Positions 1-11,975 of a DNA stretch of 64,000 nucleotides are shown here, in pieces; position 1 is the stretch's first letter; every line of letters begins with the position of its first letter. A program made the position numbers and the translations under genes. A model generated the notes under the pieces. The model saw only the letters and a list, made by a program, of their open reading frames with translations. It searched no databases and was not told the origin of the DNA. Source of the DNA: Henckelia pumila (taxonomy: Eukaryota; Streptophyta; Magnoliopsida; Lamiales; Gesneriaceae). The DNA is taken from NCBI RefSeq assembly GCF_033568475.1, contig NC_133122.1, positions 18,470,206-18,534,205 on the forward strand. Reading direction: 5' to 3'.

Positions 1-787
1 TTGATGATACCCCTGATATGTATCCATGAAGCATAAGTACTGATGACCTACCGTAGAGTCAACCAACTGATCGATTCGAGGCAGTGGATAACAATCTTTG
101 GGGCATGCCTTATTCAAGTCTCTGAAATCAACACACATCCTCCACTTGCCTGAGCTCTTAGGGACCAAGACCACATTTGATAACCAAGTGGGGAACTGCA
201 CTTCCCTAATGTGTCCTGCCTCAAGGAGCTCATCCACTTCTTTTTTAATGACTTTATCCTTTTCCGGTCCAAAGTGTCTCTTCTTCTGCTTTATCGGCCT
301 CACTTCCGCAAGAGTGTTGAGTCGATGAACCATAATTTCCGCACTAACCCCTGTGAGTTCTAACACAGACCAAGCAAAAACATTTTTGTTCTTCTTCAAG
401 CAGTCAACCAATCTTTGCTTTACTGATGGGCCGAGATCAGCAGCTAATTTAACAATCTGAGCTCCCGGGCTTAACTCCACCTTCTCATGACCTTCTTCAG
501 ACATCAGAAGCACCTTCTGACCCAGCACCCTCGATGTCCGACCTACTGAAACCATTCCTACCTCCTTCCTCTTCTTCTTTGCATCAATCTTTACCTTATT
601 TACATAACACAACCGAGCTGCATTTTGATCACCCCGAATGACCCCCACTTCTCTTCCACTTGGGAACTTCAACTTCTAATGATAGGTGGATGCCACGGCT
701 CGAAAATCACTTAGGGCAGGGCGCCCCAATATTCCATTGAAAGAGGACATCCACCACGGTGAAGCAAGCCATTTTGGTTACTCTTTG

Positions 788-1201
788 CTACCCGTTTCCA
801 AGAGATAATGGGAGCACTATTTGTCCCAAGGGTTGTAAAGCATGACCCGTGAACCCATACAACTCCGTGGTGATTGGATCCAACTCAAATCCTTCCAATT
901 TCATTTGATCAAGGGTCTCTTTGAAGATATTGTTCACCGAGCTCCCCGTACCCACGAAGATGCGAGCCACGTCATAGTTGGCTATGGTCAAAGTGACCAA
1001 TAAAGGATCATTATGAGGTATCACCACATCTTTTAAATCTTCCCTTCCAAAATTTATGTTCGGATCATTAGGACAGCTGAGCTGAGAATTTACCTCAAAG
1101 TTTTCCAACCTACGCCCGTGAGCTTTGCGAGCCCTCCCTGAATCTCCATCGGTAGCGCCCCCTGAAATCATATGGATCATATCCCTATGAGGGTGATTCA
1201 T
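788..1201 (-). pseudogene. aspartic protease region of the gypsy element (fossil)
   Basis: This minus-strand frame lies downstream of gag. It contains a retropepsin-like core (VARIFVGTGSSVNNIF) followed by a flap-like stretch (ITTELYGFTGHALQPLGQI), which matches the protease region of plant Ty3/gypsy elements. It belongs to the same fossil element as the gag and RT parts on either side. Confidence 0.7.
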
Positions 1202-1207
1202 AATTTG

Positions 1208-2350
1208 CTAAACCCTCTCTTCTTGACCGTTTTGAGGAGCTCTTCCTTGACGATCACCTTGATTTTCCCCGCCTTCATTCCTCTGATTTCTCCATTGCGG
1301 AGCTCGGCCTTGACGAGGAGGATTTGCTCTCCGAGTCAGCTCAGCCCTGATTCGAGCATCTTCAGAAATAATTCTTTGCACCTCCTCCCCTAGCCTCTGG
1401 CAGTCATTAGTAAAATGCCCATATTTTTGATAAAAATCACAAAACTTATTAGATGGAGGCAAACGCGGGCCTCTTTCAGCATTCTGGGGTCTCGCAAGCA
1501 CTTGCCTTTCCTCACATACCTGCATTGCTTTTTCCAGGCTCACTGAAAGAGGTACATAAGGATAAGGCCCTTTACCTCTGCTTGATTCTTCCGCATTCCT
1601 CTTTCTCCCAACTTCCACTTTACCCTCTGCCTTTAGTCCTGATTTACTTCCTGACTTACTTCCAGATGTTCCTTCTTGCCTTCTCTGTCTCTGTGCATCC
1701 TCCAAATTCACATACTTCTCAGCTTGGCCAAGGAGCTCATCATAAGTCAAAGGAGGTTTCTTGACCAAGGATTTGAAAAATTCTCCTCCCCTCAACCCTT
1801 GAGTGAAAGAGTTAACCAAGGTATCAGCAGTGGCAGCAGGCACTTCCAGAGCTGCTGTATTAAAGCGTTGAACGTACTCCCTCAAGGGTTCCACCTTAGA
1901 TTGCTTCAGATTAATCAAACTGAGGGAAGTCTTCAAATATTTTTTACTACTCGCATATTGGTGTAGAAAAGCTGAACTGAAATCGTTGAAACTTCGGATG
2001 CTACCAGGCTGTAAGAGGTTGAACCATTGTTGAGCTGACCTCACTAAAGTAGTGAGAAAAACCCGACACTTAATTGCATCCGAATATCTATGTAACAGGG
2101 CTGCATTTTCAAATCTTCACAAATTCTCTTCCGGATCTGAGCTCCCATCATACTCCCCTAAAGTAGGCTGTTTGAAATTTGCAGGGAGTTCCTCATCTAA
2201 AATAGCCCGAGAAAAGGGGCTCTCCCTCTGCATAGGCCCAGTCCGGCCTCCAACCTGCCGGCCCAATCTCCTAATCTCCTCCAACATCGCATCCATTTGG
2301 TTCGGCTGCCCTCCTGCTGGAGGGGGAGGAGGTGGTGGGTTCTGACCCAT
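1208..2350 (-). pseudogene. gag region of the gypsy element (fossil)
   Basis: The minus-strand frames in this region encode a proline-rich N-terminal part (MGQNPPPPPPPAGGQ). Further on comes a retrotransposon gag core with words such as AQQWFNLLQPGSIRSF, YVQRFN and TQGLRGGEFF. The C-terminal part is basic and glutamine/arginine-rich with a cysteine/histidine nucleic-acid-binding cluster (CDFYQKYGHFTNDC). This is the usual plant gypsy gag layout. It lies just inside the primer site, as expected. The region is a fossil and not an intact gene. Confidence 0.85.
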
Positions 2351-2498
2351 GGCCGTTTGTAACGTTTGAGTGATGAACTGACTAAGCTAATCCACAGTCA
2401 TGTCCGCCACATTCCCCACTCCTCCTCCTCTACCTCTTCCTCTTCCTCTTCCTGCCATATCTACGCCTTAACTTCAACTTTCCACGGATGGCGCCAAT

Positions 2499-3270
2499 TG
2501 ATATACCTCAATAAATTAATCTCCTTGGGTGAGCTGATGAAATTCCTCCAACAGAAGATGAGCTGCTGCTGACCTGAAACCACGAACAAGAGTGTTAAGG
2601 GGGGCCGAAAGGTGTTCCGGCGTATCCCCTCCGACGCTCAAGTCAGATGCTAGGATAGCGAAATATAGAGAGTAGTGTGTGCACATGAGTGAAGAATTAG
2701 GATCCAAATAATGAAGGTAAACCTGGTATTTATAGGAGAGAGCTCCGCATTTAACACCTATCTTCCTTATCAAGAACCCTAGAATCCCGGGATCACAATC
2801 CCGAATATCTAGGCTGAGATCTTGCTCGAATCTTACCTTAAACACTGATCCTAACATCCTAGCTAGCTCACCAAGGTGGCCGAACAAATCTACCAAGCTC
2901 ACTTCCTAATCCCCTCAGGGCTGAGCTGAGCTCCCAAATTTTCGAACTGATCTGGGAATTATGGCGAGAGATCCTGGCCGAGCTCCCGAGCTGAGCTCCC
3001 TAGCTGAGCTCCCGACCTGAGCCGGGAATTATGGTGGGGAAGCTTAGCTGAGCTCCCGACCCGAGCTGGGAATTATGGTGGGGAAGCTTGGCCGAGCTCC
3101 CGAGCTTAGCTCCCGACCCGAGCTGGGAATTACAGCAAGGGGCTTGGCTTAGGTCCCAACCTCCCGAGCTGCCGAGGCTGAACTCCCTATCTCTATCGTA
3201 GCTTGTCAAATAATAGTCTTTGGAGCTTAGGGTCATCGATGAGTTGAGCTAATCACCTCCCGAGGTATCA
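2499..3270 (-). repeat. 5' LTR of the gypsy element (about 772 bp)
   Basis: The LTR is bounded by short inverted ends: plus-strand TGATATACCTC at 2499 and GAGGTATCA ending at 3270. The inner edge lies directly beside a plant-type primer site containing TTGGCGCC on the minus strand. On the minus strand a TATAAATA motif near 2725-2736 would suit an LTR promoter. The outer (U3) part contains four imperfect copies of a GAGCTGGGAATTATGGTGGGG-like unit between about 2949 and 3135, spaced roughly 44-70 bp apart, together with many GAGCTCCC words. The partner LTR is outside the window. Confidence 0.8.
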
Positions 3271-6049
3271 CAGGTAATATATTTTTATTATTTTGTGTCT
3301 CTGTAAATTTAATACACAAACTTGGGTTTTGTTCTAAATGTTTATCATAGGATTAAAATAATAATATACATTCACACATCAATTTTGTGAGATTAATCTC
3401 TTATTCGACTTGACCGATAAAAATATGTTTTTTTATGTCTAAAATAGTATTTTTTTTATCGAAGATATATTTTGGTCGACTAGTCTCACAAATATATTAT
3501 AATATATATTTTTTTAATTTTTTTTCCAAACTAGACTAAATTTACATGGAAAATGAATTGGTGATATATAGTCACCAACCTCAGACGAGTGGAGAGAGAC
3601 TTGGGAGATGAGAGTATCGAAAGTTGGATCAACTTGTTGGGGTTGGTATTGTATTGGTAACTGTGGAAGTTAGGATAACATCGCTTTCAGCACTTGTACT
3701 GTGTGAAGCATCAGTTGTACGTCAGTTGGTGGAGGAAGAGGTCTTCTCTACGGAAACTAGAAATTCACACGCAACTCTAAATCCCGTGTTCATATGTGTG
3801 TGTAAAGTTTTATGAAGGGAAAACACGTTCATAAATGTTGTGTTATTAAAATGAAAAAAAAAAAATATAATGTGGTAATTTTTGAAAGTAAAATGTTATA
3901 TATACAAATTGGATTACAACTTGGGTTATTATAATATGCTAGAGAAGTGCTCAGACTCCATGAAAGCTTTTGAAGATTTTAGAGTAAGACAAAGGTGACA
4001 TATAAGAATTTCCATAAAATAATAGCAGCTATTTGGTCATCCTCTTCTAACATATTAAAAAAAATGTTAAAAAGTGATTTGAAATTACAAAATTTATTCC
4101 TTCATAATTATTTGGAACAAAATCTTTTAAAGTACGTACACTTAAAATAATTTTATAATTTTAAATGCAATTTATAATTCTACTCTCACATGTGACATAA
4201 CCAAGGGTGGTCATGTCCCAGGGCGGGCAGGGCCCATGCTTGTGGGGCCCCAAATTTATTAAAAAAATTATTATGTATATTATAAATATTATTTATTAAT
4301 GTTGTTCAATTAATTAATATTATATTATAATAGTTATTAAAAAAATTGAAGAATACATATGCATTGTCAACAACAAAGCTATCATCCAAATTAAAATGTT
4401 CAATATTCGCTCCGTTCATCACCTCTCAGTTTGGCGTTGTTTTTCGTCGACCATCACTTTTCATTGTCTCTCTTTGATCATCGACTTTCTTAGCCTTGAG
4501 TTTTATAACTTGATGTTCGACCAATTTTTTCTCGGCCTCTGTGTGCGTAAAATTTTGACTTATGATTTGTTCAATTTAATTTTGATTTAATGTTTGATTT
4601 TAATATTTATAGTTAATTTCATGTCGTGATTGAAAATTTATAGATTGAAGGTACGAATTTCAAAACTTAATTTTGAAATTTGGAATTTTTATTTAATTTA
4701 TCTTTGAATGGTTAAATAAACTGCTTCTAAATTAAATTAGCATTTAAATTGTGAGTTTTGGTGGTTCAATGTGATTTTTTTTGGACAATTTCATAATTAT
4801 ATTAACAAAATATGAAGATAATTTCATATAGCTTGAGTATATTTGATTTTTTAAATGGGAGTTGATATCTACACTTCACTTTGTATTACATATACTCCAC
4901 TTCATTTGTAGAATATAGTGCAAATTTATTCACAAATAGAATGTTAAATAACAAAAAAATAGAATGCAAATATCAACTCTCTTTTTAAATTAATGTAAAA
5001 AACTCTTATTTTAATCTTCGCCTCGAGCTTTTTTTTTTTTTTTTGGAAACCAGTTATGAAATTGGTAAAGGTCACCACCGTACCATTCCTCGCGCCTGTA
5101 TTTCTTTGACAATATATGGGTTACGTACCGCTTTTCGGTGTGTGCTGTTAATTGTTATCTCTAATTCATAACTGAAAATTATTTAATAAATTCAAAGTAC
5201 GTGCTAATTTAATTAGAAAGTGATATTTTGGCAATTGGCAACAACGTCAATATATACTTGGCGTATTAATTTAAAACACGTAAACTTCAGGAAACTGGAA
5301 ATCTGATAGGCTTTAAAAGTTATATTACATAGATTCAGAAACTTAATAAGATATGATTAATTATATTAGTTTGAAAAAGGCAAAAATCGTGTGTTTTAAA
5401 TTATATACATGTATTAAAAATATTATATTTTTGTTACCGAAATTTATAACTCATTGTAAAATTGTTTTGACCCGGGGGCAAAAAAAGAAGAAGAAGAAGA
5501 AGTAATGTTATGAATTATGATATTGACTCGTACGTTATCTTTAAATATTTTGCATGCAATAATTGAAGATCACGTTTAATTTGAACATGCATGCGCACTT
5601 TCAAAGCGCATACTTCATGGACCAGACATGTTAACTCCATCCAATTGGTAGGAAGTGATACATTTTCTCCCTAATAATAAAATACATTTTGTATATGAAA
5701 TATTGAAAGTTTGTAAGATCTAACTTCTTAATATATAATAGATTATTATAAAATTATTTGATTATGATTTGTATGTTTATATAATTGGGTGAAAACGTGC
5801 ATTCAATTAATTTACGAGACTACGTGATTTGCGAGTTGTCCAAAAAAATTAATTAGTCTATAATTTCGATACTATATATTAGAAGAGAATTAGTGCTCAG
5901 ATAGTACGTAGTCGTGCATGTGCATCTCTCACTCACGATTCAAGCACTAACCCAAATAAAATTATATTATCATAATTAATATACATTACTGATGTTCTTT
6001 TGGTGTTCTTATATAAGTGTTGTGTGTTTACATTTTACACGGTTAAACC
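3271..6049. other. AT-rich intergenic stretch, no gene recognised
   Basis: No gene is supported here. Short frames near 3624-3815 and 4396-4590 have no recognisable family and lie in AT-rich sequence. A GA-rich triplet run (AAG)n lies at about 5486-5502. A GC-rich patch near 4215-4250 resembles the end of an old dispersed repeat but cannot be assigned. Confidence 0.5.
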
Positions 6050-6069
6050 AATCACTACAAAAAAAATTG

Positions 6070-6545
6070 GTTATTTAGCCACGGTTTTTTTAAAACCGTG
6101 GTTAATTTACCAACGGTTTTATCAAAACCGTAGTTAAATAGCAACGGTTTTAAAAAATCGTAGTTATTTAAGCACGGTTTTTAAAAACCGTGGTTATTTA
6201 CCACGGTTTTTTAAAACCGTGGCTAATTTAAACACGGTTTTAAAAATCCGTGATTAATTAACCACGATTTTTTTTTAAACCGTCGCAAATTTAGCCACGG
6301 TTTTTATTACCGTGGTTGAATAACCACGGTTTTTTTCCGTGGCTAAGTTTTGCCACGGTTTTTAACCACGGTTATTATAAAAACCGTGGTTATATATTTA
6401 ACCACTGTTTTTAAAAAACTGTGGTTATTTCATTTAACCACGGTTTTATTTTAGCCACGGTTTTAATAAAACCGTGGTTAATCAATCACGGTTTTAATAA
6501 AACCGTGGTTAAATTAGCTACAGTTTTTTAAAACCGTGGTTAAAA
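6070..6545. repeat. left subterminal repeat array of the CACTA element
   Basis: About twenty copies of AACCGTGG(T/C)TAA or its complement TTAGCCACGGTT are packed in both orientations, so that each pair forms a small hairpin. Such arrays bind the element's DNA-binding protein in the En/Spm family. Sequence differences between the copies show that the array is somewhat diverged. Confidence 0.85.
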
Positions 6546-7394
6546 AACAAGTCGTTCAAAAAAAATACTTATCGAATATATTATTTTTTATTAAGTAATT
6601 ATTTTATATAATTATTGTCAAAATTATTATTACAAACATTAAATTATTATTATTCTTATTCCTAATTTATTCAATGAAAATGCATGTATCAAAATGTAAA
6701 AAATCTTGTTAATGAATGTTCCACTGTATTTATTATTTTATGAACATAAAAAATGTTATTCTAACACATTTTCGCCGTTTACATTAATTAAACTTGTAAG
6801 GATCCAATGTTAATTACTATATCATTTGACTAGATTTATTAATAATTATTTTAAAGTGTTGAATTAAAATATTTAAACCAAATAATTAAATAATATTTTA
6901 AAACATGTATTTGTTATTTCTTCCCGTTATATTTTATATGTAAAAAGTGATTTGATTAAAATTTTTATTTGTACATAATATTATTATATTAGATAGATTA
7001 AATAGATTATATATTTCAACGAGAAGAATTAGATAAATTATATTATATTAAGTCCTAAATTTTTAAATAATTGTAAATAAATAAATTGATACGATAAAAA
7101 ATAAATAAATATTTTTTAAGCTAAAATTCTGATTTTTGTATATTTAGTTTTCTTGATAATATTTTGAAAAAAAATATTAAATAAATATTGAATATTATAA
7201 AATATTATTTATTATTTTAATTTTAACTATGTAAAAATTTATTGAATATTATTTTGATAATTAAAATATTACTTAAGTTATACTAATATTTAATTTAAAA
7301 TTTGAAATTATTTTATTAGAAAAACTCATCAAAACACCCATTAAAATCCGCCATAATAATATATTTATTTTTTAATAAACAAATAAAAAATTAA

Positions 7395-7645
7395 AGATTA
7401 ATTAGCCACAGTTTATTCAAAAGCGTGGTTTAATAGCTATGATTTTAATTAACCGTGCCTAATTAACCACGGTTTTTTTAAACCGTGGTTAAACTAGCCA
7501 CGATTTTTAAAAACCGTGATTGAATAACCATAATTTTTTTAAAACTGTGGCTAAAAATAAGAGGGAAATTACAAAAACGTGGCTAAAAGTAACCATAGTT
7601 TTAAATAACCGTGGCTATTCGTCAACGATTTTAACAAATATTTTT
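7395..7645. repeat. second, internal CACGG-motif array in the CACTA element
   Basis: The same TTAGCCACGGTTTT motif reappears as a run of about ten copies roughly 0.85 kb inside the left array, separated from it by plain AT-rich DNA. It may be a duplicated end or the trace of an earlier nested copy. No CACTAC end was seen beside it. Confidence 0.75.
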
Positions 7646-8779
7646 ATTTAGAAAAATATTGTTTTTGATATTCATTTTTATGGTTTTGAACTCCTTTTAG
7701 CATATATTTTACAATTACTTAGCAAGAATTTAAGTTTCTTGATTTTTGAGATTTTTGGAAAAACGTTTTAATAATTAGCCAGAGCAGGTGTGCCAAAATA
7801 AGAGCAGATGCGCATAAAATCAGTAACCAAATTTTACCCATGCGCAAAGGCGATTAAACCTGGGAGCAGACGCGCAAAAAAAAGAAGGTTGAGGAATCTG
7901 CGGAAGCAGCCGCGCTAAATTGAGTTTCTATTGCGCAGAAGCGCTAAAGACATAGCGCTTCTGCGCTAGAGAACTAGCGCAGTTGCGCCTTGTGAAGGAC
8001 GCAGTTGCGCTAGTGAGATGGAACAGCTGCTACATGTTTCTAGATCAGCTGCTCTATATATATATATATAAATATTCTTTTTAATATTTATTTTAATATT
8101 AAAAATATTTTATTTTCCCCAAACTTTGATAATATTTTGTAAATTAAAAATTTTAAATTTCAGTTTGGTTTTTATATTTTTTTGAAAAAATTTTGACTTA
8201 TATTTTTTATGTCTTCTATACTAACACTTGAGATATAATATAAATAATACATCATTTTAACATCACAAAAAAATCTTTGGTTTTATTTATATAAGATATA
8301 ATATATTGTGATATTATTTTAAAAATATACTGATGCATATAAAATATTACGAGGACAAACAAAATATTTTATTGTTAGATATATAATTTTTTTTAAAAAA
8401 TCTAAATTTTTGTCCCAAGATATTTTAAATTATTTCTCATATTAGTTTTTCATTTTGTTCTAATTAACATGAATATTTTCCATATAATATACTTAAGAAT
8501 TAAATATTCATTCACATGTACTTCTCGTATCCTCTCCCATTTATTATTATGTTTTTGACATTTTTTGTTTCTTTTGTAATAAATTGGTCCACATAGTTTT
8601 CTCTAATATAGGTTTATATATGATATTAAAATATATATTTGATTTATATAGCACGTAGGAGTTGAAATAACTTAAATGAGGTCAAATTTTAACCACAAAT
8701 AAATATTTTGAATACACACATTTAATTATAATAATATTATTATTGTTATATTATGATAAAATATAAATATATATCTATA

Positions 8780-11370
8780 TATCTTTTCTCTCCACAAACC
8801 CATCAATTCCACCGCCTCACACGCTCGATCCCCCTTCCATCTTCTTTCTTTTCTTCTTCAAATTTTCCGTCGATTTAAATCACCGTATTTTCGCCGTCGG
8901 TTATCGATTTTCAAAAGGGATCGTAGTTTCGGAATCCTCGCGACGAGAGCTAGGTAGTGATACCAATATTTGCAAGGTTTTCTAGTAACTGGCTCGAACC
9001 AAAATCGGCAGCCGTGACCCAGCCGCTCACTTTCGCCGTAGCCGACCGCCTTTCAGCCTAGGATAAGGTTGTTTAGGTCGTTTGAAACTTGTTTCGAGGT
9101 ACAATTTCGAACCTAGGGTTTTGAATTTTGGGAATTTTGATTCAATTGAATTTCGGTAATTGATATTTTATGTATTATATTGTTTGTACGTATTATTTTA
9201 GACTCGATTGAAGGTATTGACTACTTTTAAGAAATTATGGGGATTGATTTCGAAATTCCAGAATTATTGAGTTAGGTTCTTCGATTTTTATAGTTGTTTG
9301 AACTGTTATTTAGATGTTTAGATGTGTTAGAATTTATATAGATTATTTTCAGAATTTATGAGAAATTTTCTGTAATGTCAAACTATTTTCCAATATGGGT
9401 AATTTGACTTTTGGAGTCCTATATTCCAACAAGGGACATTTATAGTGCTGTTTAATATGAAATATGATTTTTTGGAAGAGTTTGATTTTTACAGTTAGTT
9501 TCGGTAATTTTCAGATTTTATAAATTAGAATAAGAGTTAATATGAAATAAATGGGAAAACAGGATTGGATTATTCGATTAATACGTGAAATCTCATTTTG
9601 ATGTATTTAATCTGTATCTTTATGGATATTGAAGCAACAGAGCGTGGTATCATAAAAAATTTAACCGGGAGAAGCCTCACCTACCTTTTGTGCTTGGTTT
9701 CGCAGCCAAACTTAATGGTTCACTTGATTTTTTGCTGGTTTACGGATTTTGTTTGTTGCATGTAAAAAAAAATGATGCTTCGATTATTAATGTCACCTTT
9801 GAGCAGTAGAAGTAGCTAAATTAGTTTGTATGGGTATTGCTTCCAAGCCTTTAATTTTCCACTTTGTATTAATATTTCTGTAATATGAGCTTCATTCCCT
9901 AATTATTCTTATTTAATTCTTATGAGCTACTAGGTTGCTGTATATGCAGAATTCCGCAGAGATTATTTTGAAACTTCAGGTATTCCTTGGATCGAAGTAT
10001 CCACGCTCTTAGTGGAAAATTCATGAACTTTGATATTATTGATGAAATAAAACAAATGAGATTTAAATTTCCATGCTTGCATGGTGTTCAAATTGGTATA
10101 ATGTTTATTATACTGGTTTGTCTTTACATCATACAAATCAGGCTATATAGTTAGCTTCACATTGTGTTCATTACATCAAACTTTCTGTTGTGGGTGATCT
10201 GAACATCTCAATGTCGCCTTCGGAGACGACACAAGGTCTGACGGCTCTCCTTCTGATACCTTCCTCGTTTATAGTTAGCTTCACGTTGTGTTCATTATTG
10301 ATATTCACTTATTATTTTTGATTTTTGTTCTACTTGTTGGAAATTAAATTATTTTTTACAATTGATCTCGGCAGAAGAAGTTTATTTAGAATGTGGTTGA
10401 TTTTTTTTTTAAGAATGTCATGAAAGTGATATGTTACTGTAGCATTCTCTCAGTTTTGGAATTTCCTAATTTTGTAGAAGTCTATAGTACTAAATGCTAC
10501 TGCTTGTTTTTTCCCAACTACCGAAACATAAACATAATTGGTGGCATATGCCATCTGTTAAAGTTGATCTGAACAAGTAGTGAACCATGAGATGTGGAAA
10601 TATTTTTGCTTTTCTCTGTGGGCATCTACTACCTTAGTGGGCAACTGGGCATGAATTATCTTCTACTTCATTTCTTTCCATGAAGCTCATACTTGTACAT
10701 TATTAATGAGAATTTTTTTGCCACAAGGGTAAAGAGATAAGACGATTGGAAGAAAGCATGAGATGTGGAAAGAGATTTGCTTTTCTTTGGTATAAGGGGT
10801 TTGGGAACACAATCTTCATATTGGAGAACTCACGTGAATTTATCTTATATTAATAGTGCTTCTACAAATACTTGCGTAAATGTTTGCTTCATTTAGTTTC
10901 AAGTTTATGCTATCCAATACATATGTTTGTAAGTTCTACCAAAAGGGTATCAATTTATTTATTTATTCCTTTACACTTATCCTTTGTTTGAGTTTTAATT
11001 TTGTTATAGCTACTGGATGATTGAATCAATGCATCGACATACTTTTTGGTGGAACCTATTCCCTTTGATGGTGTACTTGACAACTTTCACAATGAATCGT
11101 AAGTGCTAAATATTGTTATTATGGGATTTGTCCCCTTAACAGTATTTTAGTCCTTTAAAATTTGAATTTCTTCGTTAAACATGGTTATTTGTTTTTATTA
11201 ATGTTTAGTATTTGTTTCTTTTCGTTTTTTATGTTTTTTTTTTCATGTGGAATTAGATTTTCTGAACAAGGAGTACTTGAGCAGCGACAACAAGTTTACG
11301 ATCATCACTTATTCTCCTACTCGAGTTGTAAGTGTTTTTTGAGCATCTGTGGTGCTATTTGCATCTAGCT
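8780..11370 (+). other. gene-like cargo inside the CACTA element (captured host sequence?)
   Basis: The interior changes character from AT-rich filler to sequence resembling a plant transcript. There is a pyrimidine-rich leader with CTCTCC and TTCTTC runs at about 8790-8870, and a GC-richer stretch at 8930-9120 that ends near the common AACCTAGGGTTTTG word. T-rich intron-like DNA follows, and short exon-like blocks lie near 11017-11099 (followed by GTAAGT) and 11257-11329 (preceded by TTAG and followed by GTAAGT). If spliced, the two blocks would keep a frame encoding EPIPFDGVLDNFHNES followed by FSEQGVLEQRQQ. I do not recognise the gene, so capture is an inference from composition and splice-like signals. 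Confidence 0.4.
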
Positions 11371-11584
11371 TCGGATTCGTTTTATGGGTTTTCTTATTTT
11401 ATTTTGGAAATAGTTAATTAATATAGTAATATGGTTATGTTCATGTTGTTTTAGCTATGTATTTAGATTTTTATGTATTTAGATTTTTACTTGTTAAACG
11501 ATATAATTAAGATAGGTTTTAGTGCTTGTCATGTTGTGGTATTTAGAAGTTTTCATTGGTTTCTGTGTTTTTTGATCTTTTGTG

Positions 11585-11958
11585 GCTAAATTAGTCACGG
11601 TTTGGATAATTCAGCCACAGTTTTATTAAAACCATACAAAACCGTGGTTAATTTAACCACGGTTTTTTTATTCCGTGGCTAATTTAGCCACGGTTTTATA
11701 CAAAACCGTGGCTGATTTAGCAACGGTTTTTTAATTCTGTGGCTAAATTCAACCACGGTTTTTAAAAAAATCGTGGCTAAATTAGCCACGGTTTTTTTTA
11801 TTCCGTGGCTATTTTAGCCACGGCTTTTAATAAAACCGTGGTTAAATTTAGCCACGGTTTAATTTAACAACGGTGGATTTAATCACGGTTTCAAAAACTG
11901 TGGCTAAAACCGTGGGTAAATTAATTTAGCCACGGTTTTGGCCGTGGCTAAACTCAAA
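11585..11958. repeat. right subterminal repeat array of the CACTA element
   Basis: Repeated TTAGCCACGGTTTT motifs in both orientations run up to the right terminal inverted repeat. The composition and motif match those of the left array, which supports one element spanning both. Confidence 0.85.
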
Positions 11959-11975
11959 GTTTTTTTGTAGTGAAT

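Larger units (their letters stand above)
1..3270 (-). mobile_element. Ty3/gypsy LTR retroelement, broken, 5' part only
   Basis: This is a fossil LTR element read on the minus strand. Its 5' end is at 3270 and its 3' half lies beyond the left window edge. The parts in element order are: LTR (2499-3270), primer-binding site next to the LTR (about 2487-2498), gag (2350-1208), aspartic protease region (about 1201-788) and the start of reverse transcriptase (about 330-1). The RT stretch carries the plant Ty3/gypsy pattern ACPKDCYPLPRID followed by FMD and GY. The order gag-protease-RT and the RT wording place it in Ty3/gypsy, probably the Tat-like branch, though the branch is uncertain. It is broken, with several interruptions in its reading frames. 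Age cannot be estimated because only one LTR is visible. Confidence 0.9.
6053..11972. mobile_element. CACTA (En/Spm-type) DNA transposon, 5.9 kb, probably non-autonomous
   Basis: The left end reads CACTACAAAAAAAATTGG at 6053, and the right end read in reverse is CACTACAAAAAAACTTTGAG, ending at 11972. Both ends are flanked by the 3-bp direct repeat AAT (6050-6052 and 11973-11975), the target duplication expected of CACTA elements. Next to each end are dense arrays of a short motif, TTAGCCACGGTTTT, and its reverse complement, typical CACTA subterminal transposase-binding repeats. No frame longer than about 70 codons is open inside, and no TNP2-type transposase motif was seen, so the copy is probably moved in trans or is decayed. 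The interior from about 8.8 to 11.4 kb looks like captured plant gene sequence. Confidence 0.88.

Noticed and set aside
3624-3815. 63-codon plus-strand frame in a less AT-rich patch (3590-3810)
   Set aside because: The translation matches nothing I recognise and no splice partners were seen. Kept only as intergenic sequence.
4215-4255. GC-rich patch with GGGCAGGGCCCATG
   Set aside because: It resembles the edge of an old repeat, but no second end or target duplication could be found.
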